From: Brassica napus | Lineage: Eukaryota; Streptophyta; Magnoliopsida; Brassicales; Brassicaceae | Assembly (NCBI RefSeq): GCF_020379485.1 | Contig: NC_063438.1 | Coordinates: 4,360,024-4,424,023, forward strand | DNA: 64,000 nucleotides | Reading direction: 5' to 3' | In this document: positions 49,205-61,986 of the stretch, in pieces | How the letters are laid out: every line of letters begins with the position of its first letter | Numbering within the stretch: the stretch's first letter is position 1 | Made by a program: the position numbers and the translations under genes | Notes under the pieces: generated by a model | The model's database searches: none | The model's input: only the letters and a program-made list of their open reading frames with translations | What the model was told of the DNA's origin: nothing

Positions 49205-51710
49205 ATGTATCAGAGTTTTGTGGCGTCTTCACGGAGAGAGTTAAGAGTGTTCGCAGTGGCAACCAGTATGGATGATGCGTCTGGTAACATACCAGCGGCT
49301 CCAATTTCTCTACCTGAAGGCTCATGGAAACAGGTTTTTTTTTTTTAACTTTGCATTGTGTTGGCTTTTATTGAGTTTGCTTCAAGGATTGAGAATTTGG
49401 AATCTTTTTTAGATAGGTGGTGGAGTGACAGCTGCGAAAGGGTTTAAAGCTGCTGGTATGTATGCTGGATTACGTGCTTCAGGGAAGAAGCCTGATCTCG
49501 CTCTTGTTACCTGTGATGTCGACGCTGTTGCTGCAGGTCCTTTGCTCTTGCTTGCTTGCTTCTTTTGGTGGTTTTTAATATGTATATTCAGTGGCTAATA
49601 GTTTCTTATTTTCTTCTTGATGATTTGGTTTCAGGAGTGTTTACTATGAATGTGGTTGCTGCTGCTCCTGTTGTTTACTGCAAAAAGGTTCTTGAGACTT
49701 CCAATACGGTAAATGAACCCTCTTACCTCCTTATTTGGATTAACCAAAGCATTTTGTAGCCTTCTTCTGAGGCTTATTGAAATCTTTCAGGCGCGTGCAG
49801 TGTTGATAAATGCCGGTCAGGCTAATGCAGCTACGGTAAAGATATATCTCTGTTGCTTTCAATAAGTAGAGATCATCTTGAGCTATGTTGTTTACATGTT
49901 ATTACATGTCATAGTGAAGAAGCCTAGAGCTATGCATCCCTCATTATGGTTGGTTATGTGTTGTGGATTGAGATTATTCCTATCTCAGGGTGATGCAGGT
50001 TACCAAGATATGTTAGATTGTGTTGGTTCTCTAGCAACGGTACGTCTTGATGTCTTTTGGTCCTGTGTCTCCCTCAAATCTCATATCCTTCAACTTTCTC
50101 TAGTTGTTCTTCATTGTTGCAGCTACTTAAAGTGAATCCAGAGGAAGTATTAATCGAGTCAACTGGGGTTATTGGTCACAGGATAAAGAAGGTACCAACA
50201 CATTTCTCATTAACTTTGCATCACTCGTGTTTCTCACATCTACAATCTCAATGTTGTTTTTCAGAAAGAGCTTCTCCAAGCACTTCCAACACTAGTCAGC
50301 TCGATGTCAGACTCTGTTGAACAGTAATCTCCTCGTCTCTTTCAGCTCTTATGTTACAATATTCACTTTAAATATCAGCCACTTGACACCCTTTCAAGTC
50401 TCAACCAAATCAAATTATGATATGCAGGGCAGATTCTGCTGCTATAGCAATCACTACAACGGATCTTGTAAGCAAGAGCGTGGCAGTTGAATCACAGGTA
50501 GGTATAAGAAACACAGTTGTGCACTGTTTCTTCCTTGCACAGTTTTATATATCTTACAATGTTTTTGAAAGTGCTCAGGTCGGAGGAACCACAATTCGAG
50601 TTGGTGGCATGGCAAAAGGCTCAGGGATGATCCATCCAAATATGGCAACTATGCTAGGTGTATGTTCTTTTAGCTTCTCCTTTCTTTTAGCCTTAAGACA
50701 GACACGTTGATGTTGCCAAAACGATATCTATGTTTCTCAGGTCATCACAACAGACGCTCTAGTTGAAAGTGATATCTGGAGAAAGATGGTAAAAGTTGCA
50801 GTAAACCGAAGTTTTAACCAGATCACTGTAAGTTAAAACAATTTTCAAACATTGATTATTATTCAGTCCCTCCAGGCTATGATTAATGAAAAAGCCTTGG
50901 TCTTATAGGTAGATGGGGACACGAGTACCAACGACACAGTCATTGCTTTGGCGAGTGGGCTATCTGGATCACCTTTTATATCTTCTTTGAACTGTAAGGA
51001 AGCTGTACAGCTTCAGGCATGCCTTGATGCGGTATGTTTTTGCTATCTTTCTAACAGTGGCTCATAAGCTGGACTTAAACATGGAACTCTAAAACTAATA
51101 GGTGATGCAAGGACTTGCCAAATCAATAGCTTGGGATGGCGAAGGCGCAACATGTCTCATTGAGGTAACGGTAAAAGGAACAGAAACTGAAGCAGAAGCA
51201 GCGAAAATTGCACGCTCGGTGGCTTCCTCTTCACTAGTTAAAGTATGTGAGCGGAGATAGAGACACATGAATGATCAAAGAGGTCATTCTTCTTGTTTCT
51301 AACGTCTGTCATTGCTGGTTGTGATAGGCAGCTGTTTATGGAAGAGATCCGAACTGGGGACGCATAGCTGCAGCTGCTGGCTACGCTGGCGTTTCTTTCC
51401 AGATGGATAAGCTTGAGATATCACTCGGCGAGTTTTCACTCATGGAGAGTGGTCAACCTCTTCCTTTTGACAGGTTTCTTATCTTACAACTGATCTTGTC
51501 TCAATCGCAAAATAAAGTTAAATCATGTTCTTACACAAATGTGTATATATACACAGGGATGGAGCTAGTAACTACCTCAAGAAAGCTGGTGAGGTTCATG
51601 GAACTGTCACAATCGATCTATCAGTAGGTGAAGGTGCAGCCACAGGAAAGGCGTGGGGGTGTGATCTTAGCTATGACTATATCAAGATCAACGCTGAGTA
51701 TACCTCCTGA
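49205..51710 (+). CDS. ARGJ: Arginine biosynthesis bifunctional protein ArgJ (glutamate N-acetyltransferase)
   Basis: A plastid enzyme that moves the acetyl group from N-acetylornithine to glutamate, recycling acetyl in arginine synthesis. Fourteen coding exons: 49205-49333, 49413-49536, 49635-49708, 49791-49835, 49989-50039, 50123-50191, 50265-50323, 50428-50497, 50579-50659, 50741-50827, 50909-51031, 51102-51242, 51328-51473 and 51557-51710. All are in phase, giving 450 residues. Family blocks are [39 protein letters not shown] and [15 protein letters not shown]. Self-cleavage is expected between Ala230 and Thr231 in NMATMLG. The start is uncertain. An upstream exon 49054-49118 (from MHSCYHTHFSSLKLPHFFAPK) could join AAG|GTCTTT to the AG before 49214 in phase, giving a longer transit peptide. 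The order matches At2g37500. Confidence 0.93.
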
Positions 51711-51975
51711 GACCAAGATGCAGAGATTCATGTAATGTTGTGTTATGTTCTCAATTTATAAACTACATTTGCTTCAAATAAGAAAACATCATTTCAAATA
51801 ACAAAGCTCCGTTGAGTTCTTCACAAAAGCTTACACAAAATCTTCACAACAGTACTTAGGATCAACCATTACACATAAGAAAGATAACACACACACACAA
51901 AAAGTGAATTTGATTATTTATTAGACAAAGAGGAAGAGCACATCTCATTGATGTGTGAAGATGTGCCAATGCCAT

Positions 51976-52585
51976 TCAAGAAGATGCAGCAACTATAGTC
52001 ATCTGAGTAACCCAATCAAACTTGTCGCGACTGTGTTTGCCGCGAGAAGCTTGCTTCTTGTTGTCCTTGCCACTACGAGAGGAACTAGAGCTGTCTTTGC
52101 CCTTCTGTCCTTTCTTCCCGTTCTTCCTGTGGCCGTCTTTGCTCTTTGATTTCTGCTGCTGCTGCTTCTTGTTTCTCGTGTGGGAAGCTATAGAAGGAGG
52201 AGGATCATACACGTCATCCGCCCATGAAACACTCGTCTTCCTCAGTGTCAAGCCATGCTTCTCCCGGCTGCCTTTTATAGCAGGGATGAGAACAACAACC
52301 GGTGCCTGTTGAAAATGACAAAGCTCAATCCCAAGGACACTTAAGACTCTTATTGAAGTATAAACAATGACTTACAGTAGTAAGGTTCTCATCCTTGTCT
52401 TCATCATCTGAACACTTGAGAGGTAAAGAACCTAAAGAAGATTTGGTATCTGATTCTCCATTCACAGTTTGGTTTATATAACCAGTCTCATCTCCATCAG
52501 GTTCCAGAGAATCTTCAGAGCATTGGGTGGGACTGGAAGAAGGCAAGATCTCAAAGTCTGAATCTTTACCAGAAACAGAGCTCAT
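51976..52585 (-). CDS. Basic Ser/Lys-rich plant protein of unknown function
   Basis: Two minus-strand coding exons: 52585-52376 and 52305-51976 (GTAAGT...CAACAG), giving 179 residues. A leader intron lies upstream (GTATGA donor near 52655, GGCAG acceptor near 52594). The first half is acidic and Ser-rich (CSDDEDKDENLTT). The second half has a compact block GLTLRKTSVSWADDVYDPPP (about residues 88-107), followed by a long Lys/Gln/Ser/Gly run likely to be disordered and nuclear. I recognise the SVSWADDVYDP motif as shared by several plant proteins without an assigned role. It is convergent with ArgJ (stops 265 bases apart). The position fits what I recall of At2g37480. No function is claimed. 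Confidence 0.82.
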
Positions 52586-53940
52586 ATCCAACTGCCACAA
52601 AACAAGCTCAAAGTTATCACCTTTGAGATAAAAAAAAGCTACAAAATGTTCATACCTTCGTGGGTTCAAGTAAAGTTTGTGTCTTTCGATGAGAAGAGAG
52701 CAGAAGAAGGAGAGATGTTAACTAAGATTACCACGCCAATCAGACTTTTGAAGAGGTTTAAGACGATGCGAAGACAAAGCAGAATGATAAGGAGTCAGAG
52801 AAGGAACCAAAAGGAGAAGCTTAGAGGGCAGCGAAGGCATTATATCTTATGCTCTTCGTAACCCTTTTAACCCAACGGAAAAGCCCTAATTCTCTAATTT
52901 CGATTCCAGAAGAGTTCTCAGAAGAGAGAGAGAGGGATGATTCTCCGAACAGCTCTAGATAGATACCCAAGAAGCCTTTAGAATCGGATCATGGAAACCA
53001 GAAGGAAAATCAAGGACAATGGATTTTGCGTGTGAGGAGGAAGACGACAAAGAAGAGAAGCTAATTTGAGAAGACGAAGAAGATGACGTCTTAAATAGAA
53101 AAGTTAAATCAACGGTTGATTGATGTGTTAGACAATATCACGACCGTACACGTGTACTGAGTGAAGACTTTTGGGCCTTGATATTTTTATATTGGGTCTT
53201 GAGGCATGTTATACACTAATGGGCCGTTGGAGGAAATAAATTGCTACACCATTACTCTTTTTTTTTCTTTTATATGCCCCGGGAGGACAAATTGCTACAC
53301 CATTGCTACGCTATTGACTGTTATTTTTTTTTGAAATAACTATCAGCAATTGCTACTTTACCGGCATGTTTTTTTCTTGAAATAAATTGCTACACTATCG
53401 GCTGGTCTAGTTTTCTCCGGAAAGAACACACTTAGTGCTACATAGTAGACTAAGTAGCCATATTACATAAAAAATCAAATTCAGAACTGATGTGGATATA
53501 CACCAAGCTCAAGAGATAGCTAGTAGTGACCGCCACTTCGTATACACCATTTCTCTCGACGAGTTTCCAGTAATGTATATGCTAGATAGGGGAGTATTAG
53601 TTTTCTTAGGTTTTGTTCATGTTTAAAGTGTATTTATTTTATTATTTATATAACTTCGACGTTTTGAAACAGAATATTCTACCACTAATCACTAGGCCAT
53701 CATACTTTTGGTATGCTTGCCATTCATGCAATTGGTATACTTGTTGATACGTTCTGTTCTTTATTCATGGTTTGGTCTTAATAGAAAACTCTTCTATATG
53801 ACGCTTGAGTCTCTTATGGCTTTTTAAAGGATTCTTAGCCCATGTGCAACGTAAGAAACTTTTGCAACGAGTACTCTCTTCTTTTCTTTTGCTTCCGTTA
53901 TGATTCAGTATTTTCTATGTTTGCTTTACTTTTATTATGA
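52586..53940. other. Upstream region of the unknown gene and gene-free DNA
   Basis: The first 500 bases hold the leader, leader intron and promoter of the minus-strand gene. From 53200 a motif AAATTGCTACAC recurs (53237, 53289, 53387, with variants). No gene is supported. Confidence 0.4.
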
Positions 53941-56325
53941 CTAGGTAAAAAACCCCCGCGATATCGCGCGGGAACTCATTTTATAAAAATAAACATTTAC
54001 ATGTATTTATATTTATTTATAGATAATATTAAAATGTATAATTTATTGTTTTAAATTATAACTAAAATAAAAATATGTCAATACTAATTAAGATATATCT
54101 CTTATATTAGTTTATATAAATTATTCAGAAATTTTGAATACAACTTAATATTTTTAAACTAATTAAGATAAACAAACACATTTAAATCTAATAAATTACT
54201 AGTTTAATAAGGTAATTTATAAAGATAAGTAGGACATATGATTATGTAAAATACATATATCGTCGAAAACATGATTGCATGATAATTTTATGAGATCTTG
54301 TTTAATAACATATTTTCTTTGTAAAGCACACACACATTTCTTTTTTTTTTCTTAATTATTTATATCGTATGTAAAGCTAAGTCATTCAATTTATTTTTAA
54401 ATATTAACTGTTTCCAAAGAAGTATGTTTTAGCATATCATTCCATAAATTGAAATAATATTAAATCGTTTGTTCCTTCCAAGTATTCACTGAATACATAT
54501 ATACTTTTACTTAAATTCTCTAAACATTTATTTACATTCTTTAAAGCTATAATATAATGGAAATAAGAAAATTACAAAAGAACGTCTAAAAAAACAAATG
54601 TATTTTAAAGATGAAAATTCATATCCTTATATGTTTTTAGTAATTTAGTATTAGTGATTCTATGAAAAAGGGGAAAGATCTCTTTTTATCATACATATTT
54701 TGCTTACTTGATATATAATGATCAAAATCAAAAGCTAACTCAATATTTCAGTTTCAAGTGGTAAGAACGTGATTGAAGATACACAAATGTCAATCTCCTT
54801 TTTACTTAAACTATTAATCAATAACAATTAAACGCAATGTAATAATTTATTTTATTAGTTATTTTGTGCTTGAGTAAAAACAAGGATTTAACTGACACAA
54901 ATACATGTGAGGTCTAAAAATACACTTATTAATATATCTAATTGTAAATATATAATATTGTGAAAATAACTAAATTACTCAAAAAATATAATTTCCATAT
55001 AGTTTAAAATTTATATAAAATATATATATATAATGAATGAAAAGACAATCTTTAAAATATAAATAACATTTAGGATGAAAAGATAAAATTTTTAGATCTT
55101 TTGACAAATTTTTTCAAACAAATGAAATTTTCTATATTTATATATTTTTCAAAATATTTGATGAATTTTGGACAATGAATATTTTCATTTCATAATTTAT
55201 GTTTTTCTGTTGTGATTTTTTATGGATTATTATTCTAATTGTGATTTTTCTTGTCCACAAATTTATTAAATAAGAGATTAATAGTTGCAATGGGTGACAA
55301 CCAAACATTGCACCAGCTAGCTAATAGTTGTAATGGTTAGAATCAAAAGTTGTAATGACTAATCACCACTTGCTACATTTACCAACAATTACAATGGTTC
55401 ATCAAGACAATTATAATCGTGCACTTAAACAATTTCAAAATTTTGCTTAAATCTCCAACAATCCGTCCTCATTTATGTATAATTATAGATTCAGTTAATA
55501 AATAGTAAAAACTCATAAATTAAAATGTGCATATAAAAAAAAATATTTTGATTTAATTTGTTTAATACTTATCTATTAATATATAAAATTGTCTAAATAT
55601 GACAGGGTATTTTATCTAAAATCCGAATAGACAATACCAAATCAAAGAAAAAAACCAGCATCAGAATTTTAAACCATAAAATATAATTGGAAAACTATAA
55701 ATATATAATGTTATAAAGTAATTAACTTAGCCAACAACAAATTAACCAAATAATTTTAAAATAATTTTAAGATTATTTTAAATATATATTATATATATGA
55801 AAATAAAAGAAATATCTCATTGAAAACCTACGCAACCTTTAGAATGAATAGACACATATTTAGGCATTTTTGATAATCTCTTGAAATTTATGCAATTTTA
55901 ACATGAAAACACACATAATTATGAAAAGACATATATCCTTAATACTCTTTAACCATTTTAAAAAAAAACTAATGTAATATTTAGGTTGAAAAGACACGTC
56001 ATTTCACATATTCAAAAGGTTAACCCAGAGTTATAATGGTTAACACAAAAATTTGCAAAAACTCATCATAAAAGTCTACTATTACCAATGCACGGATTTA
56101 TCATAGTTGCAATAGCTCATCACCAAAGACTTTCATCACTAACAACTTCAATGAATTATAAAGACACATAATTATAGAAAGACACATCATTTCATAATTT
56201 GACAACTTTGCAATATAAATTGAATTATTAGAAAACCACATATATAGTTTTGTGTTTATTATTGAGTATTAATACCTGAGGAACTTCAACGTCTGTAAAT
56301 GTCAATATTTGGGAAAAGGATTTTA
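53941..56325 (-). mobile_element. Helitron, minus strand, 3' end defined; 5' end not found
   Basis: On the minus strand the DNA ends ...hairpin...CTAG at 53941 followed by T (complement of A at 53940). The hairpin stem CCCGCG/CGCGGG is at 53955-53960 and 53967-53972. The body to the right is AT-rich with repeated GTTGCAATGG-type motifs (about 55285-55400, 56030-56150) and has no gene. I could not find a clean TC-type 5' end on the minus strand, so the right border given is only the start of the next element. Confidence 0.65.
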
Positions 56326-57662
56326 TCAATACTATTAAAACAGAAGCAATTTTTATCTACTTACAAATAGTCTAGGTTGGACCATTATATTTAATTATAT
56401 TTCCTATTATTTCTACTCATATCTAATTTAACTGTTAAATATACATCATACCTAAAATTAAGGAACTAACTATCTAATCTATTATTTTTTAAACTAATGA
56501 ATTTAATTTATATTAATTCGAAATTCAAATAACTAATCAATTATATTTTAGTTATTAATGTAATAAATAATTATATATATATATATATATATATTTATTT
56601 ATTCGTATATATACAACTATATATTAATCCAAATGCAAAAAAAAAAACAAATTGTTCAAAACCCTCACCAAATACATAAAAATATAATTCTTATAGTAAG
56701 AGTATTAATATATATAAATATATATTATTAAATAAATATTAATAGTAATTATATGATGAAACATGTTACTATTGATAGTTTAATGAATATATTTTTACGG
56801 GTTACTCAAACAGACATGTATATATCAAATATAAACCAATTGAACAAATATATCATAAAACATTACATTAACATAAATCGAAGCCAGAGAGTAAGGGTCA
56901 ATATTTTAATTGTTTTAAAATATAATTATATCTATAAATTATAAAAATTAAGAACTAAATATAATAAAAATATATATCAAAATTAAAATAATAAATATTT
57001 ACATTTCTAATGCGAATAATGAAATTAACTTTTAAATTTAAAATAAGCCATAGACAAAACATCAAAAAGTATCTAATAATATGTGAATAACAAAAGTAAA
57101 CTAACTAAATAAACAATTATATTTTTTTTACAAACGTAAATCATTAATTTGTAATAGACAGATACTCATTATTGATGCTCAAATCTATTTTATTTTTAGT
57201 ATGCATCCACTCAAATATTAATCCATTAACAAGATGGAATTTTAGTTGGACTAAAATTGTATTAAAATTAGAATATCAATTTCATAATATATTCACTATT
57301 CATCTGAATGTTCATGAATATATATTACAATACTCTAAATATACTAATAAATTAAACCGGATTACATATTGAGTCATCTATCAGTTCAACCGATAACCAG
57401 ATCTCGGGTTTTAGCGGTTGTTATGGATTTTATAGAATTTTTAAATAACAGTTTTTTTTTTCTGAAAACTAAAATGGATTACATATGAACCACCGAATTT
57501 GGAAATTTAACTGCGGGGTCGAGTCGAATTTCAAAACATTGAATATAATTTTTCATTTGTAATATTTAAGTGTAGATACAATTAAAATACAAATTTATAT
57601 CAAATAAATTTGGAATGTTTCGAAAATAATCCCGCGCTTCGAAAGCGCGGGTCAAAATCTAG
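56326..57662 (+). mobile_element. Non-autonomous Helitron, 1337 bp
   Basis: The 5' end is TCAATACTATTAAAACAGAA after A (56325). The 3' end is CTAG at 57659-57662 followed by T. The 3' hairpin is a perfect 9-bp stem, CCCGCGCTT-CGA-AAGCGCGGG (57631-57651). The body is AT-rich and non-coding. Its 3' end abuts the 5' end of the next Helitron with no base between. Confidence 0.88.
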
Positions 57663-59138
57663 TCTACTCTATTAAAATAGAGTCATTATTTTTATCTACT
57701 ATAAAAAAGTCTATGTTAGAAGACCAAATCTGAATTATTAATATGTTTTCTTAGGTTAATATACTAATTTAGTTTTCAGCATATAATAAACTAAAATAGT
57801 GGCCTATTAAGTAACAAAAAAAATATTTTTACGTAGATGATTAAAATCCTTCCCCTGCTATATAGGACATTTGTTTATATTTGACATTCCACTTTTGTAA
57901 CAACCGTATTTCATTTAAATATTTCTATAACATGTTATATTGTATTTATATTAGTCATGATTTCATACTTAATAAACTAATAAAAAGTTTTCATTCAGTT
58001 TAAAATGATTATACTAAAATTGACATATATCTACTCTATTAATTTAGAATCCTACTTTTTATCTACTCAAAAAATTGTCTTTTAAGTTTGGACCAATTCA
58101 TAACTCCTTAGAAATAATTATAACATTCTCTATTATTTGTTTATACAATATAACTCCAGTTTTAAAAAGTATATTCTTAAATTTTACCCTTCAGTTTGAT
58201 AATTTATCAAAACTATACTTCAAAATGATTCTAACAAACGTAACCATAATTCACAGATCAAAATTATTATCCCTAACCAATTCTAACCAAATAAAATACT
58301 AATCACTATAGTGATTTGATATGTTCCACATGATCTATTATTTTGAGAAGTGAACCAATAAATATTTGCAAATGTGTTCATTTGTTATAATTTCATTTTT
58401 ATTCCATTTTTATTATATGGTCCAAAAAAACATTTAACTCAATATATTTTATATGTCAAACTTTTCTTAGACGTTGAGTTATATAATTCAATAGATTTTA
58501 ATACATCTGATCCAACTATTTAATCAACACTAAAAATTTATATAATTTAATAAAAATATATAGTTTTAACATTTCTAAGTGTATACACGTTTACATGTGT
58601 TATTTTCCTTATCAGACATTTCAATTTGTCTTTCAGAATTCAAATCTTAACAAAGCAATATAAGAAGATACATTATCCACTACGCAATTGTAATATATAT
58701 ATATATATATTTAGTTTGTAAATTTTAAATAAAAATCAACAAAATCGTCTCGGTGACAAGTTTTATTAAAAAAAAGTACATTAAACTTGCATTACTTAAA
58801 TTATGATTTCAAATTTAAAATTTGTGTTATAAGTTAAAACATAATATGTGCTATAATAAAATTTTCTAATGTCTACTCTTCATATGTTCAAAAATTAATT
58901 TATTTAACATTTTAAAATATATTTCAGTATATAGTTACAAATAGAAAATAGAAAATCAAAACTTAAAATATAATCAAAATAAAATGATATGTTTAATATA
59001 TTATCTGTCACAAAATTTAAATACTTTCAATAAAATAATCAAAATAATAATTTATTTGATTATACAAAAAGAAATTAAAAATTCAGATAATTTAAAATAA
59101 AAAAATATAACCCGCGTTTAACGCGGGTAAGAATCTAG
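57663..59138 (+). mobile_element. Helitron array: two 5' ends sharing one 3' end
   Basis: A 5' end TCTACTCTATTAAAATAGAG begins at 57663, directly after the CTAG of the previous element. A second 5' end TCTACTCTATTAATTTAGAA begins at 58030 after A. A single 3' end follows: hairpin CCCGCGT-TTA-ACGCGGG (59111-59127) and CTAG at 59135-59138, then T. It is either one 1476-bp element or a 1109-bp element (58030-59138) nested in a truncated one. It is non-coding. Confidence 0.82.
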
Positions 59139-61986
59139 TTCCACATTTAAATCATGTTCTTTGAGAGGAGAATTATGATTCTCATTCACTTTTTGACTAC
59201 ATGTAAACAGTCAGAAATTTGACTATAGGTCCGAACATTATGTATTATCATTAGTAAGACAACTTATTATCATTATATTACAAACCTGAAATTACGAATC
59301 TTCTTTAAATCGGTGTTTTTATAAAATTTTGTAGCAAGTGAAGTGTCTAATTAAATAATGTGATTCTATTCAAACAAAAATCATTTAAATTTTTGGGAAA
59401 AAATAGTTAACCATTTTGGTCTAACTGACGACAATACGTTTCTTCCTTTGGGTTTTGGATAGCACTGACCAAAAATCTGCAGCAATATTGTCCCAAATTG
59501 ATACTCGAATTTTTGTTCCGCTGTAACTGAAGATAAGATAAAATTATTTTGTTAAAGAAATAATAATTTTAAAATGTATATGATAGAACACTTACTCTTG
59601 AAGAACGTAGCTGGCCATAATCTTACGTATTGAGTTATTTTTTCGTACTTTTGATCCCCAAACATAAGTAACGCTTTCAACAACATCTGCTTCATTGTTA
59701 TTGCCATTAATATGATAACAACTAAAACAAAACTTTGACACTTCAAAAAAGAAAAGAAATAACTGGTAAAATATGATTTGTGTTGGTTAACATTAGCAAC
59801 TTTTTCATACCCATGGATTCTAAATTTTTTTTTCTCAATTTGAGGCACATCGTCTAATACTTCTGATGCAATTGTATGATGAGTGAGTTGAACAGAAAGT
59901 CTGTGTTCATTAGTAGTCATTTTTTTCATCAACATCAAAGTTACTAATATGAATAGATCATTCTTTGATGAAATCCTTGTAATAAATAAGACGATTATTC
60001 ATTGAACCTTTTATTAGTTCTCCTTTCACATAAATAAAATGGATGTTTTTTGAAAATATATTAAAAAAAATTTGTAGTAACAACTAAAGGCTTACAGTTT
60101 CATTCAAAAGCTACTTTTGTTTGTCTCAGAGAAAAGTGCCCCCTTCTTCAATTTTTTTCCCCATTTTCGAATCAAGTGAATATTATTTTGCGTTTACAAT
60201 TATCTTTCTCCAGATCTTTGTTTACAGAATATGAATACTCTAAGATAGCCATGTCTGACCCTTTTAGGATTTTAAATTGGTTTGAGAAAAAACTGGTTGC
60301 AACCATGTTATTGCGAGTGTCTATGAACAAAATTAGTTTTGTTGTGGAGTGAATTATTCAAATATTCAAAACAGTGTCACAGTAGTTTATTGTTGTTTAG
60401 AGTTTTGAGTGAAAGGAAAATGTCAATGATTAATCACTTAAATAATAGTCGAAGCATTGCAAAGATTTCCGAAGCATTGCAATCATTTGGGATGGGACGC
60501 AACTGCTGGTCTTACGCTTTGCGACGTTCATTTTGTTTTTGAAGTAACTGATTTTGGTGTACTCTACATTTAATGTAATTTCATACGAAACCACAAAAAG
60601 TGATATAAATTTGAAACATAACTTTAACCTTGAATATAATTTTTTTTTATTGACTTAATGTAGTTGGCATAGATGATTATTCAAATATGTGGTTATTCTT
60701 TGTATCTGACTTGTTATACAAAGACTTTTTTTAATTTAATAATACATATATAAACATTGTATTTCAATTATTAAAAAAATTAGATGCAAAACAAACAATT
60801 TTTATCTTTACATTACTTAAAATTCAAATTATTTGTAATAAAAATAATATAAAACTATCATCAGTAGGAACCAATTCAGTTACAAATATGAAAATTTATA
60901 CCATGTTTTACTGTTTTTCAAATACATTATATATTTTAACTGACAGGAAAACCATAATAATTAGACTATAGAATTCTTAACATAATCTAGATGAATATAT
61001 TCTGCTTACACATTATTTAACATTGTTACTATATTAGATTTAAGAATAAGAGTAGAATGTGAAAGATGGGCATATACACATACAAATACTAATATACATA
61101 TGCTTATTTTATTTATTTAATGGTTTAGTGATGTTTTAAGCGTTATTTTTCTCTGCTATGTTAATATTTATTTATTTATTAACTTCAATTGGATTATATG
61201 TATTGCTTTTTATACTTAAGAGATGCTGGATTTATGAATGACGAATCTATGTATGATAAACAAAACTTAATTGTCACATTCTTCCAATTTCAAAGTATAT
61301 ATTTTGAAAAGATACTTATAAGAATAGTCACAACTTTTCAATTTTTAAAAGATACTTATATGAATTTTTAGAAAAGACACAACCTTCCAACATTGAATTT
61401 TTGAAAAGACACAACCTTTTTGACATGTTTTACAAAGAAACATTTACATTCTAGGACACTTTCCCTACTTTATATTACACCTTAAGACACATTCCTCTAC
61501 TGACACACTTTCCTTAACAGCTTGTGTCTGATCTAGTTTGTTTTCTAACTAACACATTCTCCTTTTCGTTACATCCCAAGTCCCCAGCTTCTTCCCATTG
61601 GCCATTTAGGCGGGATTATGCCCTAGCCGTCCATCTCGTTTTTATTTATACGGCTCAGATTTATTTTCGCAGATCTAGACAAGACACATTGCTTTCTTGC
61701 AACATCAACCACTAGATCAAACCTAGTACATCGGACGGCCGAGATTAGTTGTTTCAGAACCACCATCTCCTATCAACCTTTTTGTCGTTGTTTCCAAAAG
61801 TTTCTTCAGCTTTACCTCATTCTTCCTTCAGAATCTAAGAACATTATCAATCCCCTGACAGGGGAATCTTCGTATCTGGACCACAGCTCGTGTTTGGTTA
61901 GTTAACTAACCTCTTTATCTATGTCTGCTTATCACGTTAACTCCAACTAAATTCAGTTTTTATCTAATTTTTTGCAGGCAACCACC
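59139..61986. other. Gene-free DNA left of the MuDR-like element
   Basis: AT-rich with no supported gene. A short repeat CGAAGCATTGCAA occurs twice at 60451 and 60470. The last 500 bases become less AT-rich and probably belong to the 5' part of the MuDR-like element, including a leader intron ending TTTTGCAG at 61971-61978. Confidence 0.4.
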
